Positions 1 through 11,571 of a stretch of 64,000 nucleotides of DNA are shown here, in pieces. Origin of the DNA: Pythium myriotylum (Eukaryota; Oomycota; Peronosporomycetes; Pythiales; Pythiaceae); NCBI GenBank assembly GCA_023091665.1, contig JALJCQ010000013.1:496001-560000 (forward strand). The letters are read 5' to 3'. A program made the translations under genes and the position numbers. The notes under the pieces are model-generated. The model did not search any database. It was not told the DNA's origin and was given only the letters and a program-made list of their open reading frames with translations. Every line of letters begins with the position of its first letter. The stretch's first letter is position 1.

Positions 1-568
1 TGGCAGCGACGTCCTCGCTTGTGCCGCAATAGTTTCGCAGGTCTAGCAACTCGAGTCGGTTCATGTGCTGCGCTACGCAGCTCGCGAGGAACCGCGTCAC
101 GCGCTGGATCCACACCGACGTCTGCGCGTTCACGTACACTGAGGGCGGCGAGATCACGAGTCGCAGCTCGCGCAAGAACGGGCGCCGCAGCGTCAATCGG
201 TAGCGGATGTCGAGCATCTCTCGGCGGGAGCCTTTCTTGACTTGGACGATCGCGCGCCCGAGCTTGAGCTGCGCCGCGAGCTCGCTCGTGTGCGCGTACC
301 AGCCCTTGGAGAGCGTCGACACGCCCTGCAGATCCAGCTGCGCGACTTCGATCGACGACTCGGGCGTCGGCGGCACGTTGCTCACGACGAAGCTCAGCAT
401 GTAGTGGAAGAGCGACTCGGGCAGCGTCGCGAGCCGCGAGGGAGGGCATGACGGCGGCGGAGGGCGTTCCGCTGGCCGTGCACGCTGGTAGAACGCGAGC
501 CCATTGGCGTATCTGGTGTGCGCTCGCGGGGCGCTGTTGGAGCGCCCGCCTCTCCCGCGCGCGGCCAT
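1..568 (-). CDS. F-box-like/LRR family protein, 5' part (runs off left edge)
   Basis: An open frame runs on the minus strand from an ATG at 568-566 to the window edge without a stop (189 codons). It begins with a basic, Arg/Pro-rich leader (MAARGRGGRSN...). Then comes an F-box-like stretch (SRLATLPESLFHYMLSFV), the segment YRLTLRRPFLRELRL and LELLDLRNYCG. This order matches the N-termini of the genes at 11572-13665 and 49083-51332. In those, a basic leader is followed by an L..LP..LFH.VMSF motif and then leucine-rich segments. The family role is probably substrate recognition for an SCF-type ubiquitin ligase, but the F-box is divergent and this is inference. The 3' part lies outside the window, so the acidic tail cannot be checked. 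Confidence 0.8.
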   Translation of the reverse strand, partial: MAARGRGGRSNSAPRAHTRYANGLAFYQRARPAERPPPPSCPPSRLATLPESLFHYMLSFVVSNVPPTPESSIEVAQLDLQGVSTLSKGWYAHTSELAAQLKLGRAIVQVKKGSRREMLDIRYRLTLRRPFLRELRLVISPPSVYVNAQTSVWIQRVTRFLASCVAQHMNRLELLDLRNYCGTSEDVAA

Positions 569-1109
569 TTGGGGCGGGACGGTCTCCGAAGGAGGTGCAA
601 GCCACCGATGATCACTTACGAGATCCGATACTGTAGCTATTCGAAAGGTGTGAAATTGGTTTTGATAGAAAATACGAGCAACGAGTGAACTGATGTTATA
701 CAGTCGTTCGGTTCATCCTGGGTCATGGGAGCGCCATCCTGGTGGCCACGACGGTGCCCGCCATTGATGGAAGCCCGGTAGAGGTTTCTTTTATGGAATC
801 TTCCATGCAAGAATTGTTTTTTGTGCTCGCACCCCCAGTTGTCTGCGCACTGATTCGGGTGGCGACCAGACTCTGGTTGGGGCATCAGTCGATCCGTGCT
901 CGAACCGAGATGGATAGGAAGCCAAGCCTCTGAAACTGTTGTCGGTGGGAACGATCAGGGAATGGGGAAATTGGCGGGTTCAGTGGCAGAGGACGAGCGT
1001 CAAAGGCGTCTGGGGATGAAGACGACGGAGGCCATATGAATCTCACTAGGCGGCTGCAATTCATCCTCTCGACTGAGTGAGGACGAGCTTCGGGTTCGCA
1101 AGTAAGCTG
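569..1109. other. Intergenic, shared upstream region
   Basis: This 541-bp gap separates the left-edge F-box-like gene (minus) from the HEPN-like gene (plus), so both promoters should lie here. I see no further coding sequence. A short ATG frame at 1036-1080 ends in a stop and could be an upstream ORF or leader. Confidence 0.4.
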
Positions 1110-1580
1110 ATGGAGCCATTCTTGATTCTTCTCGAATGCCTGAACATGGGTCAAGCCCACTCGAGTAACGATTTTCAGCTGGTCGCCCAATGCTCGACAG
1201 AGTTGGAGAATTTGCTGAGGAACGAACTCGGCGCCACTGGTAACTCGTTGCATGAGTTGTGTGCGTCTGCATCGACTCCGATTCCTAGAACCACGCTCGA
1301 CCATATCTCGTATGTGCGAAAGGTGCGCAACAAAAAACTTCACGAAGGTATGGACATCGATCGAGACAAGTTCATCCACCACTTCACGGAAGCCCGCGAC
1401 GGACTCCAGGCGCTGGCACAGAAACGACGAAACAAATCGCAACCCAGAGCCAACAGCGACGGAAAAGAGACCCCGCTGTCCGGCGGGATGATCATCGGTG
1501 GGCTTCTTGCAGCAGGTGCGATTGCTTTCGCCGCTGCGAAGATAGAAGAGCGAGAGAGAGAGGAGAAGCAGAGACGCTAG
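1110..1580 (+). CDS. Small HEPN-like protein with C-terminal membrane anchor
   Basis: A 156-residue reading frame starts at the first in-frame ATG (1110); the frame is also open upstream to a GTG at 1077, so a longer start or an upstream exon is possible. It is mostly helical. The stretch DHISYVRKVRNKKLHEG contains RNKKLH, which fits the R-x(4-6)-H motif of HEPN-domain ribonucleases and RNA-binding proteins. Near the C-terminus GGMIIGGLLAAGAIAFAAA is a predicted membrane helix followed by a short charged tail (KIEEREREEKQRR), the layout of a tail-anchored protein. The motif and anchor are seen directly; nuclease activity is inference. An antisense frame overlaps 885-1442 but lacks recognisable features. 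Confidence 0.5.
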   Translation: MEPFLILLECLNMGQAHSSNDFQLVAQCSTELENLLRNELGATGNSLHELCASASTPIPRTTLDHISYVRKVRNKKLHEGMDIDRDKFIHHFTEARDGLQALAQKRRNKSQPRANSDGKETPLSGGMIIGGLLAAGAIAFAAAKIEEREREEKQRR

Positions 1581-1688
1581 TAGCGACTGAAACAGAAGAA
1601 AAAAAAGGAACGACCATGGGTCTCATGACGTCGTCAAGAAGAATATATTCTTTTTGTGTGAAGGCGTCTCCAACGATCACGAAAGAAT

Positions 1689-3251
1689 TTACTGAGAGAC
1701 CTTGGCTCCGATGCGTTTGTCAACTGCGTACCAGAATGCACAGCGGCTGTTGTGCAACGGGTCCTGGGCGCCTGTGGTCTCGAGACCAATCTCTTGCTGG
1801 AGGAGGATCTCATTTTTGGCCGGTACGGTATACAGCGGCCACTGAACTTGCGTGGAGTCGTCCGAGTTCGGGTTGGCCGTGTTGATGAAGTTGACCCAGT
1901 AGTTCTGGATCTTCTCCATAAGAGTCTGGGCAGCCGTAGTCTTCGGAAGCGCAGCTTCGTTGAAAACATACAGAAGCTCGGCTTGGTGGGGGGCAACACC
2001 ATCGCTGTTGGGCTCATTGAAGCGGTAGCGATACGTGGGCGACGACGGGTCCTCAGCGAGCTTGGCCGACAACAATTCGCTCGTGCACACGAACGTCGCG
2101 TCGGTTTGCACTTGGGAGACACGGTGGCGTGGGGTCTTGAAGTCAGCCGGATCGTACATCTCCTGGACACGAGCAAACTCCTCGTCTGTCAACAGAGGGA
2201 ACGTCGAACGAACGTATGTATCGAACTGTGACGCTTGAGCAGCGCCCGACGTGTAGATCCAGGCTTCGTCAGTGTTGGTACCGATCAGCGTCGGAATGCG
2301 CGAGATCTTCCCAGCCAACACCAGACTAATTGGAACGTCCTTGATGTACACGTAGTCTACCGTCGATCGCCACAGGTAAGTGCCAACCGCTTTGAAGATC
2401 GCGTCAGCGCTAACAGCGCGGAGGCAGCTCAGTAGATCCGTCTCTGGCGCCGAGCATCCAACGGCTTCTGCGAGCTGATTCGTAATGTTGCGTTGCGCCG
2501 ACTTGGAGGGAGTGTTGTGGGCTGTCGTGTAGCCTCCGCTCTCAATAATGCTACGGTTGAAGAGCTGCTGGTTGCCGTCGCGAGAGATCATATGCAGCGA
2601 GACGGACATCGCGCCGGAGCTTTGAGCGTGGGCGATGATGTCATTCGGGTTCCCGCCAAACTCACGGATGTGCTGCTTGACCCACTGGAAGGCGACTTCC
2701 TGGTCGCGCAGCCCAAAGTTGGCGCCGTCGCCCTGGGCCAAGATCTCTTCGTTTTGCAAGAAGCCGAAGACACCGAGACGGTAGCCGATCGAGACGTAGA
2801 CAATCTTCTGGTCGGCCGCGCCGATCATATTGGTGCCTTCGTGTTGGAAGCTCCAGCCGCGAATGAACTGGCCGCCGTGGACCCATACAACGACGGGCAA
2901 GTTGGAGTCTCGTGTCGCACCTTCCGGCGAGTAGACGTTGAGGAAGAGACAGTCTTCGGACTGCGGTGGGGGAACCACGCCGGGGGCTGGGTTATTGATG
3001 CAGACGTTGCCAAACGCAGTCGCATTGATGTCACCGGTCACGGGCTTGAGCGTGGCTTGCTTCCAGCGCCGCTCTCCAATTGGAGGTTCCGCGTACGGAA
3101 TACCACGGAAGAGACGAACGCCATGGCCTGCGGCATTGGTCGTGAGCGTGCCGGTGATGGTCGCGTTGTTGGGGAACGTGACCGTCGGTGGCTGGGACGC
3201 TGTCGCAGTCGAAGCGTAAGCGGCGAAGAGACTGAGCAGAGCGATGCGCAT
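1689..3251 (-). CDS. Secreted type-B carboxylesterase, copy 1
   Basis: A single-exon protein of 520 residues. I start it at ATG 3251-3249 because this gives a signal peptide (MRIALLSLFAAYASTATA); the frame continues upstream only to a GTG. It is an alpha/beta-hydrolase of the COesterase/lipase family: the SEDCLFLNV signature, an HGG oxyanion loop near residue 125, an acidic residue in GTNTDEAW (about Glu329) and His422 in PHQAEL. The nucleophile elbow reads AQSSG (Ser211) instead of the usual GxSxG, with the first Gly replaced by Ala. It probably hydrolyses extracellular carboxylic esters; substrate unknown. A close paralogue lies inverted at 15071-16636 and shares the same elbow. Confidence 0.92.
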   Translation of the reverse strand: MRIALLSLFAAYASTATASQPPTVTFPNNATITGTLTTNAAGHGVRLFRGIPYAEPPIGERRWKQATLKPVTGDINATAFGNVCINNPAPGVVPPPQSEDCLFLNVYSPEGATRDSNLPVVVWVHGGQFIRGWSFQHEGTNMIGAADQKIVYVSIGYRLGVFGFLQNEEILAQGDGANFGLRDQEVAFQWVKQHIREFGGNPNDIIAHAQSSGAMSVSLHMISRDGNQQLFNRSIIESGGYTTAHNTPSKSAQRNITNQLAEAVGCSAPETDLLSCLRAVSADAIFKAVGTYLWRSTVDYVYIKDVPISLVLAGKISRIPTLIGTNTDEAWIYTSGAAQASQFDTYVRSTFPLLTDEEFARVQEMYDPADFKTPRHRVSQVQTDATFVCTSELLSAKLAEDPSSPTYRYRFNEPNSDGVAPHQAELLYVFNEAALPKTTAAQTLMEKIQNYWVNFINTANPNSDDSTQVQWPLYTVPAKNEILLQQEIGLETTGAQDPLHNSRCAFWYAVDKRIGAKVSQ

Positions 3252-5005
3252 GTTCCTGGCGAAGGGGTCTCGCGGTAGGCGAATCACGCAATGAGCTCCG
3301 CTCTAGCGTGGCCCGATATCCTCGAGATCGAGCCATCCACACACTCCATCCAGCCGGCAGCGGCAACAACGAGACAATGGGTGGTCTCACGCGCCCCGTT
3401 TGTATCAAGATGATGAGTACAGTGCGGTCGAGGAGCTTCAAGGTGGATAGTCGACTGTCTGTCGCGACGATTAGTACAGCGCCCACTCACCCACCTGCGT
3501 TCTTGTACAATGGTCGGCTCGTAAAACGTTGACGTGCACCGAATTCACCAGATGTGCCTTCGATCACGAACTTCGTTGGGAGGTCCACATCCACGCCCAT
3601 CGAGAGAGTCGGTCGGAAGCCACGAATGCATGCACTGCAAGCAAATAAAAACAGTCGCGTTTCTCAGTTTTGGCCATCTCACCAATGATGGCATCCGTTT
3701 TTGAAAGCCTGCGAGCACTCTCGTCGGGAGCTTGCGCACGCGACAGCGGATTTGCAGCAAGACCTAGTACATAGAAGTTGCTGGATTTGGAGTCGTCGAG
3801 TGACGAGTGGTCTGCAAGGGTTTGCGGGGCGTGAGAAAGTACTGCGCGGAACGCGTTAATTAAACACTCCCACAGAGGACAGCTATCACCTCCATAAACT
3901 CGTCAGAGTTCTGTTTTGTGAACGAGGTACAGTACTAGTCGGAATGATTCACCGAGCGACAGTCGATGAGCGTTTTGGATACTCGTGCTCGTGATTTTGA
4001 GTTTGTTTCAAGTCGGGTCGTCGTCGTGTATGCGTTGTCCAGTCCACAAGCGCGAATTTGGCATCTGGGACAAGATGTTGATGAACAAGGCCGATCATCG
4101 CCACCGGTGCAATCGACTGGTCGCAGCGAAGCTCGAGGGCTCATTGGGAAGGATCCACGTGGTCGAACAAAGACAGTGTTGTGAAGGTCCGTGGCCGTCA
4201 GTTCGTTGCACCCACTATCCTTTTTCTGGAACCCCAACGAGACAGGCAGACAAGCAGTCCCTTCTTGTCGCAAATTACGGAAGTAATTGGCAAGTTGCCA
4301 ATTACTGTACCGTACTCTTTTGAGTCAAGGGTGATGGAACCAATCGTAACGACAGGCAACTGCCATTGATAGGATGCGCACAGAGATTTGGTCGCAACAG
4401 ATACTGTATGCGCGTTGAGTTTGTTCTGAATTTCCTGAACAGCTAAACTTGCTCGTCTTATACGTGCGAAGTGTTTTGTCGACATTGCTTCAGCTCGACT
4501 TCAAATCGTCCAACTTCATCTCTGGTTAAAGGCATGAAATCCAAATCTCACTGCAATGCTTGCTACCCCTGTAGTTGCTCGCGTCACGATAACTTCAACT
4601 GCTCTAAGCGTGCCTTTGCCACCGTGCAAATTAATCCGCTACGACCCAGATCGTACTCTCGAACAGAGTGTTCCTCGGCTGTGTAATCGCTGTTGTGACC
4701 GGAAAAGCCTTGATGACTCTCTGTTGCGATTCATGACGTATCACATGATGATGGAGATTGGCGTTCGAGTCAATGCTGCTAATCGCACGGTGAATCTGTG
4801 CCAGATTTCTTTACGAGAATTCAGCGCGGGAAAGATGAGTGTCGGTCAAGGTTCAGGAAACCGTGTGTACAGGTGGGTATCGATTTGATCGGCGTCTTCT
4901 GAATCGGTTGGCTGGCTCGACGGAGTAATTAGGGCTTTCGCTGGCAGCAAACAACACAAACGGCAACTGCCCGCACAGATCAACGCAGACAGGAATCGAC
5001 TTCGA
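3252..5005. other. Intergenic region with no recognised gene
   Basis: The gap of 1.75 kb lies between carboxylesterase copy 1 (its promoter is at the left end) and the 3' end of receptor kinase A. Open frames are short and show no family I recognise. A plus-strand frame at 4556-4888 (110 codons) has no domain or codon pattern I could support. Confidence 0.4.
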
Positions 5006-8000
5006 TTACTTCACGGATTTGACCCCTTGTAGGGTCGCGAAAATCTCGCTCGCTGACGGTCTTTCGGTAGGCTCGAAGCTTAAGCACCGATCAATCAATT
5101 GCGCAACAAGATCTGGACAATTCGCCGATGCCGATGGCCGAAACTTGCCAGAGCTAACTAGCAGAATCATTCGCGTATTTTTCTGAACAACGCTGCCGGA
5201 CTCTAGAATAGCTTTCGATTCCTTGAGAGCAATTGCTGAAGTACTCGCGAACGGATGCTCACACCGATCAAGCTCAACCAGCAAAACTCCAAAAGAGTAA
5301 ATGTCTGCCTTCTCATTGTATCGATCACCTCGTAGTACTTCTGGGGCGATCCATGCAGCTGTGCCCACCTCACTTGTCATCGTTGCGTCCACATTCACTT
5401 CACGGCTGATACCAAAGTCACTCAGCTTGCAGTTTCCGACGGTATCCAGTAACACGTTCTTGGCTTTGAGGTCACGATGGATGATTGGAGGTGTGAATGA
5501 GTGCAAGTACACGACTGCTTCCGCGACATCAACAGCCATCTGAGTCTTGGACCGTAATTTTGATGGAGTCCACGTATCGAACCACTCGCGTCCAGTTGAC
5601 TCAGGGTGCTTGTGGATGAGTGCGTCGAGATCGCCACCAGCCATATACTCGATGATTGCCGATAGATCGCGGATGCTTGTTGAGGTAACACCGATGAACT
5701 TCGTAATCTTCGAGTGGTTCAAGCTGGCACACATTCGGATCTCATCCATGAAACTGGCGAGTGCAGACTCATCACGCCAGGCGTCTGGCAGCATTTGCTT
5801 TATTGCTACAGACTGCCCTTGATATGAGCCTTCGTATACCGTCCCATAGCCTCCACGGGCAATGAGCCGGGTAAGACCGAGGCGGCTTGGGTCGATTCGA
5901 TGCTTGAGAAGCAATTCGTCGTTGTGAAAACCATCCTTGAGAAGCTGCAACCGTCCCCAGTCAGGGCCCGTCGAAGGATTTGTAAAATTACCCGAGCTTG
6001 CCCCGGGTGACCCCAAACTCGTATACTGATTGCTTGACTCGTTCTTGAAATCTTCACTACGCTGCTTACTCGATTGTCTCTTCAGCCGATACGCGATGAA
6101 CGCGATACTTAATATGCAAACTCCGCCAATCGTGGCCCCTACAGTGATGATGGTACTTTTCGATGACGAGGATCCATTGCTCACTCCTTCCGCGCCATTC
6201 GGTCCTGCTCGCGAAGCTGTCCACGAAGATGCGTTTCGGCCTGGACCCCGCGGACCGTCGTTTGAATCATCTGCTGTCCCATCCGCAAGACCGGAATGCT
6301 GAGACGAATCATTTTCTGACGATGTGGCCAAGGAAGATGAAGTGGTAGTCGTCTTCTTGGATGAAGTAGACGATCCATCTTCTTCATTTTGCGATCCAGC
6401 ATCACCATTGCTCCCGTCTACACTTCGCTTACTCGGAGCTTTGGTCTTGCTGGGTGAGCTCTTGGGAGAGGTGGTGGGTGATGCGCCTCCACCGCTGGTG
6501 CCGCCATCACCAGTACCAGCAGCACCGTCGCCACCACTATCACCACCACCACCGCCGCCACCACCGCCGCCACCGCCGCCATTGCCGCTGCCACCTCCAT
6601 ATCGTTCATCAAATAGAGAGTCTACGACGGATAATAGGGTTAGTTCAGGTGGAAGCGGGAACAGTAAGTTCATCCGCTACCTTACCGCTTATAACGCAAA
6701 CCCCTGCCCTATTTGCCGTCAATTTCTCATAGCGCGCATTGGCGTCGCTGCATCCTGAGAACTTGAAGTCTCCTGTCAACGCTATGAGCTTCTTGAAGAT
6801 AGACAGATCAGACTCTCGAATCTCGAAAGCGGTGAATGAGCTCGCCTCAAAATCACTTCAATCGTGCTGTTAGTCCCCACCCTGGATGTATCCAAAGGTT
6901 TACACCAACTTACAGCCGCTGCAGAGAACTTGGCCACGCCACACCTCGAACGGTTGAAAATGGGCACCCTGAACAGCCGCTGTACAATATCCAGTAAGCC
7001 TATCACGTCATCGTAAATAGACATCGTGTCGGCGTACAACACAGTTATGGTACTGGGAAGCTTGAAACCAGAGATGTCGGAGATGGGATTTTGAGTCAGA
7101 TACCTATCGAACGCGAGAGAGATCGGGATGAAAGAAAACGGTCAGACCGCGCCAACCAGGAACGTGAGATAACAACAAATACTTACATTTCCTGAAGTGA
7201 CGCCGGGAAGATAAGATTGCTGAACGTCGTGATTTGTGCGTTCACAATGCTCCTGAAGACAGAAGCCATCAGTTCGAAGCTTCAAATAAATCACGTCAGC
7301 GCAAGATAAATCGCACATTATCTGAAGTCCCGACGGTAGGTTTGCTCCTTTCAGCGACTTCATCTTGCAGTTGGATGCGGGATTCCCGATCGAGCTGATA
7401 GTAGCGATTAGATTCCATAAATGGCCCTCGAAGGCCACGCATCACGCACAATTCCTGGAGCGTACTGGGAAACTTGGCGTTGTTGATGTTCGTAATATCC
7501 CTTGTAGAAGCGACCGTGAGCTTGCGTAGCGCCGGTGGCAACGTTAACGTGTCCAATGGCGCTTGTGAGACGTCGCTAAGGAACCTACGAAACAACGACT
7601 CCCCACGTGAGACCACCTAAGCCTTCAATTTTTCTCTTTATCATGTGGCCCACATTTCCACGACCGATTTTGCCTTGGAAAAGTCCATGTTGGACGGCAG
7701 CGGAAAGGTGACACGCCTGCAACGTGAAAGACTGTCAACGAGATACCAGATTTCAACGGCGCGAGGACGACGCGACACACATGAATGCACAGGAACTTGG
7801 CACGCTGTCGACGCGTGAGAAGGGCCGATCAGAGATAGTGAGCTGTCCGGTGCCTTCGTACATCACCACGGGAACGGTGGCGAGCGTGCAATCGGGCGAG
7901 ACGATCCACGCCTCGCCCGCCGGATTCGTCTTGGAGGCCATGAGCGTGGCCACGGACGGCGCCTCGGCGCCCGTCGACTCGCACACGGCGGCATGCGCGA

Positions 8001-8058
8001 CGCCTGCGCCGGCGAGCGCGGCCAGCGCCAGCGCACGCGGCCACGAGAACGTCGGCAT
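5006..8058 (-). CDS. LRR receptor-like TKL kinase A (catalytically intact)
   Basis: Nine exons on the minus strand: 8058-7781, 7716-7654, 7584-7450, 7394-7317, 7252-7187, 7103-7038, 6979-6914, 6855-6686 and 6621-5006. They sum to 2538 nt (845 residues) in one frame. Exon 1 gives a signal peptide and a Cys-flanked cap (C..TG.EAPSVATLMASKTNP...DC). The small exons each carry an LRR, with exon 3 a fused double unit. The last exon holds a poly-Gly then Ser/Thr/Pro-rich stalk, a membrane helix (TIITVGATIGGVCILSIAFI) and a TKL kinase. Catalytic motifs are complete: GGYGTV, VAIK, an alpha-C Glu in FMDEI, HRDLKAKN, DFG and APE. It probably senses an extracellular ligand and signals to the cytoplasm. 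It lies head-to-head with gene B. Confidence 0.92.
6538..6602. repeat. Trinucleotide repeat coding poly-Gly in kinase A
   Basis: A CCG/CCA-type run on the plus strand encodes about 13 consecutive glycines in the extracellular stalk of kinase A. Its length is probably variable between strains. Confidence 0.7.
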
Positions 8059-8479
8059 GAGCTTGCTGCGTTCACGGTCTCTTGTTGATTTGGCGGAAAA
8101 ATGCCATTTTCACCACCAATCTGAAAAGCCGAAAATATCGTTTTTAAGGAGTTGGTCACTTTTTGATCGTCCTCGAAATTGTAACAAGAAGAGCAAAATC
8201 GGTTTTTGAGCGGTAATTTTCGGAGAATAATGCTGTTTTTCGTGGTCAAATGCGAGGGGAAGCGGCCCGGCTATGCTCACGGTCCACGTGTGACTCACGT
8301 CCTGCTGTCTCCTGTGCTGACAGAATCGGTCATTTCCAGACGCTTCTCCATTGGCTAAAACTGTATCTTGTACATAAACGGTCCGCACAGCCGCTGGCTT
8401 TCCAAGAAGAGGTGAATCCAGTGGTGGGCACACCGACCCCTGCATTGTGCTCTCTCCCTCCCACACGGCTCCACGCAAC
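8059..8479. promoter_or_regulatory. Shared intergenic promoter region of kinases A and B
   Basis: Only 421 bp separate the start codons of the divergently transcribed receptor kinases A (minus) and B (plus), so both promoters and 5' leaders must fit here. I could not assign a specific initiator or TATA element. Confidence 0.5.
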
Positions 8480-11400
8480 ATGCAGCGTTTGGCTCGCGTG
8501 CTCGTCTCCGTGGCCGCTTTCGCATCATCGAGTGTCGATGCAGCCGCACTCGAGTGCCCGTCGAGTCCTCCGGACGTGGCGACGCTCGTGGCCTCACGAA
8601 CGAATCCAGCGAGCGAGGCCTGGATCGTTTACCCCAATTGCACAATCGAAGAGGTCCCGCTCGACTCGGCCGGCACGCTCACGATATGGAACCACGATAT
8701 CGAGCGGGTCGACAGCGTGCCGACACAGATGACCAGAGTGTAATGCGGTCGCTACTATTCTACGGGGGTGGTGGACTGGTCTCACTGATTTCATGTCTCG
8801 GGTGTTTCTTTCTCAGAGAACTAACCTACGCCCCGCTTTCACGCGGCGGCGACTTCTCGAACGCAAAGCACCTGAAGGAGTTGTACGGTGGCAATGTTGT
8901 TCTGGATTTGGTTCCGATGGATTCATGAGTTCATTTGTTAGGTTTCTTGATTCAAGTCGCCCCGGTTCTTTGGACATCTTCGTCTGGCCTCCGACGATCG
9001 AAACACTGTAAGTTTGAGCTCACTAAACGGAAAAAGAACGTTCCTCTAACAGATTTGGAACACTTTCTAGCAAGATCCGCTGCGATCCTCGATGCGACAT
9101 TGATTCGATGCGTGGGATCGAGTTTCCTGAAAGTGTGGAGTACCTGTAGGTAACTGATGTCGTAATGGTCTGGCGATCTTGCGTTGACAGTGCGTTTTGT
9201 AGAGCGATTCTGCAAACAAAAATCTCATCGCTGGACGGCGCCAAGTTCCCGAGCAGGCTAAAGGAACTGTAAGTGCTCTCCAGATCTCAGAGCTGCCAAA
9301 TCGGACTGACCTCCAAGTCGCAGATTGGTCAATGACGGTTACTTCACGAGTCTTGTCGATGTGGATTTCGGAACTCTTGAGCGACTGTGAGGATTTTACA
9401 TTGACGAAATTGGTACTGGTTCGTGGAGACTCACTCAATGTAATGTATGGATCGCAGGGTGTTCAGTGAGAACTCGATCACAACTCTCACGGGTGTTACC
9501 TTTCCGAACTCGATGACTGTCTTGTGAGTAATTTCAAGTCAACACGCTCGATAAAAACAGGTATCCTGACTGGGTTTGTAGTGAGTGTGCCGAATGTCCC
9601 ATCGTCCGCGTGCAAGGAGTCAAATGGCCGAAAGACCTCAAAGCATTGTGAGTACACGAGATTTCGAACTCGTCCGCCAAGGTGGCTATCTAATTGTCGA
9701 AACCCTTTCACAGGAACTTTTACGATGACAAGATCTTGTCGTTTGAGATTCGGGAGTCCGATCTCCCGGCCTTCATGAGCCTGGAGTTCTTTGGTGCTGA
9801 TGAAAAATTCCAACAGACCACCTGCGAAGATCAGACTGCAAACATTACAGCGCTCAAAGTTAACCCGGACATCAGTATCTGTGTCATCAGCGGTAAGATT
9901 GCGACAAAGTCTCACATAAGAATCGGCATATCTAATCGCTCTCTGACGACTCGACGTGTAGACGAGCGATTTGAGGAGTTGTACGCTGTATACCCTTCTC
10001 CTACTCCAGTCCATCCATCGTTGCCATCTCTGTCGCCCAGTGGAAGTCGCGGAGATGGTAGCGGCTCGCAGTCGGATTCCTCTATCGTCGGTGATGATGA
10101 AGTTGTGGGCCAGGAGACTGGAGCAGACTCTGGCATCAAGAAGCCGCGCAGCGCGAGAGGTACTTCGATTCCATCACCTGATGTGGATAGCGGCGACGCG
10201 ACTGGTGGTGTGTCCATTCAATCGGAGAACTTGACATCCGGATCAAGTGGAGAGGCAGGGAACAAAAGATCATCTTCTTTGACACGACAAGGTATCGACC
10301 GTTCTCAAAACTCTCCATCTCTGTCGTCTACCGACTCTTCAGGCGCTGGACAGTCATCGGAAACTAAATCCAGTTCACACGAGCACACCGTCCTTATTGG
10401 ATCACTCGCCGGTGGAATCTGTGTTCTCGTCGCCGGTTTCGTTTTGTATCGAGTAGGTGGAGCCGCAAAGAAACGAAGAGGCAAAGACCTCAGCGACAAT
10501 GACTACAGAGGGCTTGATTCCCCTGTGGATCTCTCAACAGAAGGAGCTTCCGAGCCAGACTGGAGTGTACTTGAGTCTCTCACAGAATCGTTCCGCAACG
10601 AGCACGTCCTCGCTGGGTACCGCATCGACCAAAATGCTATTGCTCTGCAGACTTTACTCGCGAAAGGAAAATCGGGGGTGGTCTATCGTGCAGCGTACCA
10701 TGGACAGCCAGTTGCAATCAGACAGATGCTACCCAACGCGTGGCGTGACGAGGCTGCGCTATCCAGCTTCATGGATGAGATCCGAATGTGTGCCACGCTC
10801 AGCCATGCGAAGATCACGGTGTTTATCGGTGTCGCTTCTACAAGTATCCGAGACCTGACTGCAGTGACCGAATACATGGCCGGTGGAGACCTTGCCACGC
10901 TCATTCACAAACACCCCGAGTCAACAGGACGCGAGTGGTTTGACACGTGGACGCCGTCACAATTGCCAGGCAAGGCCCAAATGGCTGCAGACGTCGCAGA
11001 AGCCATCGTTTACTTGCATTCGTTCACCAATCCGATCATCCATCGCGACCTCAAAACGAAGAAAGTTCTACTTGATGGGAATGGTACCGCTAAGCTGGGC
11101 AACTTCGGCATCGGTCGCGAAGTGAATGTGGACGCGGTGATGGCGAGTGAGGATGGCGCGCCTGTGTGGATGGCGCCGGAGGTATTGCGAGGCGATCGGT
11201 ATGACGAGAAGGCAGACATTTACTCGTTCGGGGTCCTCCTAGTGGAGCTTGACCGTTGCGAGCACCCGTTCAAGAACGATCCTACCTTGGCGTCAGCGGA
11301 TTCAAATGCCGTTGAAAGGAACTCGCGGATGGTGCGGTTGGTGGGATCAGGACAGTTGCAGCCTTCGCCATCGCAGGAATGTCCAGAGACCATCAAGGCT

Positions 11401-11493
11401 TTGATTGGCCGCTGCGTGAACTTCGAGCCCAGCGAGCGCCCGACTGCGATGGAAGTGTTTTACGGGCTTCGGATAGCTCAGAAGTCAGTTTAG
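8480..11493 (+). CDS. LRR receptor-like protein B with pseudokinase domain
   Basis: Ten exons: 8480-8739, 8817-8882, 8942-9007, 9071-9145, 9203-9268, 9324-9386, 9458-9523, 9561-9647, 9714-9892 and 9962-11493. The total is 2460 nt (819 residues) in frame. Exon 1 encodes a signal peptide and Cys-flanked cap; exons 2-8 encode one LRR each with phase-2 introns. Exon 9 carries the conserved SFEIRESDLPAF segment, and exon 10 the stalk, membrane helix (VLIGSLAGGICVLVAGFVLY) and kinase fold. Catalytic residues are lost: VAIK reads VAIR, HRDLKxxN reads HRDLKTKK, and DFG reads NFG, while HRD, the alpha-C Glu and APE remain. This predicts a pseudokinase, perhaps partnering kinase A. The 69-nt intron 9893-9961 has no stop in frame. 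It converges on the F-box-like gene with 78 bp between stops. Confidence 0.92.
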
Positions 11494-11571
11494 CTAGAAA
11501 TCTTCACACATACAGATTGAACTACAAAACAAAAAGTCGAACAGGCTGATCATGGTTGGTCGATCAGCAGG

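Noticed and set aside
885..1442. 185-codon minus-strand frame opposite the HEPN-like gene
   Set aside because: It has no domain, signal or membrane segment, and its composition is that of an antisense shadow of the plus-strand frame.
2493..3278. 261-codon plus-strand frame inside carboxylesterase copy 1
   Set aside because: It is the antisense of a clearly conserved esterase; the same shadow appears antisense to copy 2.
5006..6673. Reading receptor A as a 555-residue single-exon kinase with N-terminal MNLLFPLPPELTLLS
   Set aside because: That start lies inside an intron; the spliced structure with LRR exons and signal peptide keeps frame over nine exons and matches its paralogues.
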